Part shown: positions 60,743 to 64,000 of the stretch, one piece after another
How positions within the stretch are numbered: the first letter of the stretch is position 1
Layout of the letters: each line of letters opens with the position of its first letter
Assembly: GCF_001984825.2 (NCBI RefSeq)
Contig: NZ_CP043318.1
Span: forward strand, 3,534,001-3,598,000
DNA from: Enterobacter chengduensis
GTDB lineage: Bacteria; Pseudomonadota; Gammaproteobacteria; Enterobacterales; Enterobacteriaceae
Direction of reading: 5' to 3'
Length of the DNA: 64,000 nt
The notes under the pieces: generated by a model
The model's database searches: none
What the model was told of the DNA's origin: nothing
What the model saw: only the letters and a program-made list of their open reading frames with translations
Program-made: the position numbers and the translations under genes

Positions 60743-61566
60743 TAAAGTACATGCTCATCCAGTAGCGCCTGGCAGGAAGGCGGCAGCGGAGGCGGTGTCT
60801 TCTTCTCAGGCTTAGAGGTTCCAGGTTTTGCCGGTTCAAACCAGCTTTGCAGTTCTGCCCCACAGCCATCGCCTGGCGGAGGTAGCGGCTGATCTTCACA
60901 TTCCAGGCTGTTCGCCGGGCAGCGCAGGCGAACGTGCATGTGCGCACGATGCTGGAACCACGGACGCACCTTGCGCAGCCAGTCGCGATCGGTTCCGGCA
61001 TCCAGGCAGAGCTGCTGCTTGATGGCCGGGTTAACAAAAATTCGCGTAACGTCGTTATCTTCCGCCGCCAGCTTGATCATGCTGGATATGTCCCGCGTCC
61101 ACAGGGACGGCACCACGCGCTTGCCGTCGCTCGCCACCAGATCCAGCGCCTGCGGCTTCAGCAGTTGGGCGGAGCTCCAGCGCGTCTTCGGCAGCTGCAG
61201 GAAGATATCGACATCCAGTCCGGTCTGGTGGCTGGCGTGCCCGCCGTTGAAGCGCCCGCCGGCAGGCATGCCCATGTCGCCAATCAGCATCGTCCCCAGC
61301 CCCAGGTTGTGCACCTGATTTCCCAGTCGCTGGATGAACAATACCAGGTCAGGGTGGCCGAAATAACGGCGCTGGTCGGTACGCATCACCTGATAGTTAT
61401 CCGACTGCAGCGGAAGCTCCTGCGCGCCGACGATACAGCCGTTAGAAAAGGCGCCGATAGACTGCGCGCTTCCCGCGACCGGGTGGGTGATTTTTTGCCA
61501 TGGCGTCGCGGCCAGACTGGCTCCACTGGCGAGCAGCGCCAGCAGAGCAATTGCGGTTTTTTTCAT
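60742..61566 (-). CDS. mepA: Penicillin-insensitive murein DD-endopeptidase MepA
   Basis: This 274-residue periplasmic LAS (lysostaphin/VanX-type) zinc peptidase has a signal peptide of about 19 residues ([19 protein letters not shown]). The metal ligands are in [16 protein letters not shown] and [12 protein letters not shown]. It cleaves D-alanyl-meso-DAP crosslinks. I started it at MKKTAIAL; the longer frame overlaps aroC. It lies two bases after the aroC stop. Confidence 0.96.
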   Translation of the reverse strand: MKKTAIALLALLASGASLAATPWQKITHPVAGSAQSIGAFSNGCIVGAQELPLQSDNYQVMRTDQRRYFGHPDLVLFIQRLGNQVHNLGLGTMLIGDMGMPAGGRFNGGHASHQTGLDVDIFLQLPKTRWSSAQLLKPQALDLVASDGKRVVPSLWTRDISSMIKLAAEDNDVTRIFVNPAIKQQLCLDAGTDRDWLRKVRPWFQHRAHMHVRLRCPANSLECEDQPLPPPGDGCGAELQSWFEPAKPGTSKPEKKTPPPLPPSCQALLDEHVL

Positions 61567-61568
61567 GT

Positions 61569-62654
61569 TTACCAGCGTGGAATGGTGGTCGTCACATCCG
61601 CATTCTGCGCGCGCTGGCGCAGGAAGTGATCCATCAGCACGATCGCCAGCATCGCTTCTGCGATCGGCACCGCGCGGATCCCCACGCACGGATCGTGACG
61701 TCCTTTGGTGATCATCTCAACTTCTTCGCCATCGCGGTTAATCGTGTGGCCCGGCACGGTGATGCTGGAGGTTGGCTTGAGCGCGATGTTGGCAATAATC
61801 TGCTGCCCGCTGCTGATACCGCCCAGAATGCCGCCCGCGTGGTTGCTCTGGAAGCCCGCCTTCGTGATTTCGTCTCGGTTCTGGCTGCCGCGAAGCCCAA
61901 CCACGTCGAAGCCGTCGCCAATCTCTACGCCCTTCACCGCGTTGATGCTCATCAGCGCGTGGGCGATGTCGGCGTCGAGACGGTCAAACACCGGCTCGCC
62001 CCAGCCCGCCGGGACGCCGTCCGCCACCACGGTGACTTTCGCCCCAATGGAGTCGCCCTCTTTTTTCAGGCCGCGCATCAGTTCGTCCAGCGCCTCAAGC
62101 TTGTCGGCATCGGCGCAGAAGAACGGGTTTTGCTCAACCTGATCCCAGTCTTTGATCGCCAGCGGAATGTCGCCCATCTGGGTCAGACAGCCGCGAATAA
62201 CGATGCCAAATTTCTGCTGCAGGTATTTCTTAGCAATGGCGCCCGCCGCGACGCGCATCGCGGTTTCACGCGCGGAAGAACGTCCGCCGCCGCGATAGTC
62301 GCGGAAGCCGTACTTTTGCTCGTAGGTGTAGTCGGCGTGGCCCGGACGGAAGACGTCTTTGATGGCGCCGTAGTCCTGGGAGCGCTGGTCGGTGTTTTCG
62401 ATCAGCAGGCCAATGCTGGTCCCGGTGGTGCGGCCTTCAAAGACCCCGGAGAGAATTTTGACCTGGTCCGGCTCGCGACGCTGCGTGGTGTAGCGAGAGG
62501 TGCCCGGGCGACGACGGTCAAGGTCGTGCTGTAAATCGGCTTCGGTCAGCTCGATGCCTGGCGGTACGCCATCAACGATACAGCCCAGCGCCAGCCCGTG
62601 CGACTCGCCAAAGGTGGTCACGCGGAATACCTGTCCAATACTGTTTCCTGCCAT
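61569..62654 (-). CDS. aroC: Chorismate synthase
   Basis: This 361-residue FMN-dependent enzyme converts EPSP to chorismate. The signature segments [35 protein letters not shown] and [19 protein letters not shown] are intact. The ATG at 62654 has GGAG upstream; an in-frame GTG one codon earlier is less likely. It is 60 bases downstream of prmB. Confidence 0.98.
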   Translation of the reverse strand: MAGNSIGQVFRVTTFGESHGLALGCIVDGVPPGIELTEADLQHDLDRRRPGTSRYTTQRREPDQVKILSGVFEGRTTGTSIGLLIENTDQRSQDYGAIKDVFRPGHADYTYEQKYGFRDYRGGGRSSARETAMRVAAGAIAKKYLQQKFGIVIRGCLTQMGDIPLAIKDWDQVEQNPFFCADADKLEALDELMRGLKKEGDSIGAKVTVVADGVPAGWGEPVFDRLDADIAHALMSINAVKGVEIGDGFDVVGLRGSQNRDEITKAGFQSNHAGGILGGISSGQQIIANIALKPTSSITVPGHTINRDGEEVEMITKGRHDPCVGIRAVPIAEAMLAIVLMDHFLRQRAQNADVTTTIPRW

Positions 62655-62714
62655 CACGGCTCCGATGTTGTTGTTTGTGTTTGAGCGTTGTGAAACGGGC
62701 CGAAGCCCGCTGGA

Positions 62715-63647
62715 TTAATCTTTATAGATGCTGAAGTGTTCGCGCGCGTCGAGCAGCTGCGCTTTGGTCAGCATAAAGACGCCGTCACCGCCGTTGTCGA
62801 ACTCAAGCCAGGTGAACGGCACATCCGGGTACTGCTCTATCAGATGTACCATGCTGTTGCCCACTTCACAAATCAGAACGCCGTCGTCGGTCAGATAATC
62901 CGGCGCGCAGGCCAGGATGCGGCGGGTCAGCTTCAGGCCGTCAGATCCTGACGCCAGACCCAGCTCCGGCTCGTGGCGATATTCGTTCGGCAGATCCGAC
63001 ATATCTTCCGCATCGACGTACGGCGGGTTGGTGACGATCAGATCGTACTGCAGCGTCGGCAGGTCGCGGAACAGGTCAGAGCGAATTGGCGTGACGTGGT
63101 GGATCAGGCCGTGCTCTTCAATGTTGTGCTCGGTGACCGCCAGCGCGTCGGTGGAGATATCGACGGCGTCCACTTCCGCTTCCGGGAAGGCGTACGCGCA
63201 GGCAATGGCGATACAGCCGCTGCCGGTACACATATCCAGAATGTGCTGCGGCTGATGGCCGATAAGGCCTTCAAAGTGGTTGTTGATCAGCTCACCAATC
63301 GGCGAGCGCGGCACCAGCACGCGTTCGTCAACATAGAACTCGTGGCCGCAGAACCAGGCTTTGTTGGTCAGGTAGGCGACCGGAATGCGTTCGTTGACGC
63401 GGCGGATCACGCGCTCAACGATGCGGTGTTTTTCGCTGGAGGTCAGGCGCGCGGTGCGCATGTCTTCCGGAATATCCAGCGGCAGATAGAGGGACGGCAG
63501 CACCAGCTGCACGGCCTCATCCCACGGGTTGTCGGTACCGTGGCCGTACCAGATATTGGCGGCGCTGAAGCGGCTAACCGACCAGCGCAACATGTCCTGT
63601 ATGGTATGCAGCTCGTTTACTGCTTCATCGACAAAAATTTTATCCAC
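62715..63647 (-). CDS. prmB: Ribosomal protein uL3 glutamine methyltransferase PrmB
   Basis: This 310-residue SAM-dependent methyltransferase of the HemK/PrmC family has motif [20 protein letters not shown] and the substrate motif [13 protein letters not shown]. It methylates Gln150 of ribosomal protein uL3. The length equals E. coli. It is divergent from smrB. Confidence 0.97.
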   Translation of the reverse strand: MDKIFVDEAVNELHTIQDMLRWSVSRFSAANIWYGHGTDNPWDEAVQLVLPSLYLPLDIPEDMRTARLTSSEKHRIVERVIRRVNERIPVAYLTNKAWFCGHEFYVDERVLVPRSPIGELINNHFEGLIGHQPQHILDMCTGSGCIAIACAYAFPEAEVDAVDISTDALAVTEHNIEEHGLIHHVTPIRSDLFRDLPTLQYDLIVTNPPYVDAEDMSDLPNEYRHEPELGLASGSDGLKLTRRILACAPDYLTDDGVLICEVGNSMVHLIEQYPDVPFTWLEFDNGGDGVFMLTKAQLLDAREHFSIYKD

Positions 63648-63792
63648 TCTTTCCTCCAGGGCATGCTCGCATAATTTTCGGCGGCTAGTTTGCCATGAAG
63701 ACGGCGATAAATCAGCAATGACGCGTCCCGCTTGAGGTTAAAAAATGCGTTTAGTCGGGTACACTGTCGGAAATACGAGATGAGAATGACGA

Positions 63793-64000
63793 ATGAAAAA
63801 GAAAACATCGCTCAGCGAGGAGGATCAGGCGCTGTTCAGGCAGCTCATGACCGGGACGCGTAAAATCGCGCAGGACACCATTGTCCATCGCCCGCTGCGT
63901 AAAAAAATCACTGAAGTCCCGGTCAAACGGCTGCTGCAGGAGCAGGCGGATAATAGCCACTATTTTTCAGATGAATTTCAGCCGCTGCTTAACACGCAGG
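63793..64000 (+). CDS. smrB: Smr-domain endonuclease SmrB (5' part)
   Basis: The first 69 codons are present and run off the right edge. The translation opens [20 protein letters not shown] and continues with the N-terminal helical region ([20 protein letters not shown]) that precedes the Smr domain. In E. coli SmrB is recruited to collided ribosomes and cleaves the mRNA between them. The Smr catalytic domain is outside the window. Confidence 0.93.
   Translation, partial: MKKKTSLSEEDQALFRQLMTGTRKIAQDTIVHRPLRKKITEVPVKRLLQEQADNSHYFSDEFQPLLNTQ

Overview
The window is a piece of a gamma-proteobacterial chromosome of the Enterobacter/Lelliottia/Leclercia type. It has high GC, enterobacterial REP elements, and protein sequences nearly identical to the Escherichia and Salmonella homologues. 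Its gene order is that of the E. coli elaA-rbn-nuo-lrhA-ackA-pta-his-purF-accD-fabB-aroC-smrB segment. Genus assignment is inference from recognised proteins and synteny; no RNA genes, prophage, insertion sequences or CRISPR arrays were seen.

Layout. 1-2.3 kb: the 5' end of elaA, rbn (RNase BN/Z) and a CheW-receiver chemotaxis adaptor (cheV) with a sigma-28-like promoter. 2.3-17.3 kb: the complete thirteen-gene nuo operon (respiratory complex I, minus strand, nuoC and nuoD fused). 17.9-25.4 kb: lrhA, alaA, yfbR, yfbS, hxpA, yfbU and yfbV, with two long non-coding spacers around lrhA. 25.7-29.1 kb: ackA-pta. 29.2-34.5 kb: the one clear accessory block, an ascorbate-type PTS (separate EIIA, EIIB, EIIC) with a split transketolase and a divergent LacI-family regulator. 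34.5-39 kb: yfcD, yfcE, yfcF, yfcG, folX, yfcH and an extra GNAT acetyltransferase. 39-43.2 kb: the histidine and lysine/arginine/ornithine ABC transporter. 43.4-53.2 kb: ubiX, purF, cvpA, dedD, folC, accD, dedA, truA, usg and pdxB. 53.3-64 kb: flk, yfcJ, fabB, mnmC, yfcL, epmC, yfcA, mepA, aroC, prmB and the start of smrB.

Functional themes. Energy metabolism is represented by complex I and the acetate switch AckA-Pta. Motility recurs: CheV, the flagellar repressor LrhA and the flagellar regulator Flk. The amino-acid ABC transporter carries a textbook sigma-54 promoter before argT and several NtrC-like palindromes. purF has a PurR box in front of its operon, and fabB has a FabR-like palindrome abutting a FadR-like site.

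The best candidate for an undercharacterised system is the 29.2-34.5 kb PTS/split-transketolase unit. It holds only uptake, phosphorylation and one two-carbon transfer step, with a CRP-like site and two GC-centred LacI operators in its control region. Its sugar cannot be read from sequence. The rest is conserved core genome, and the other observations are mainly regulatory or repeat-level.
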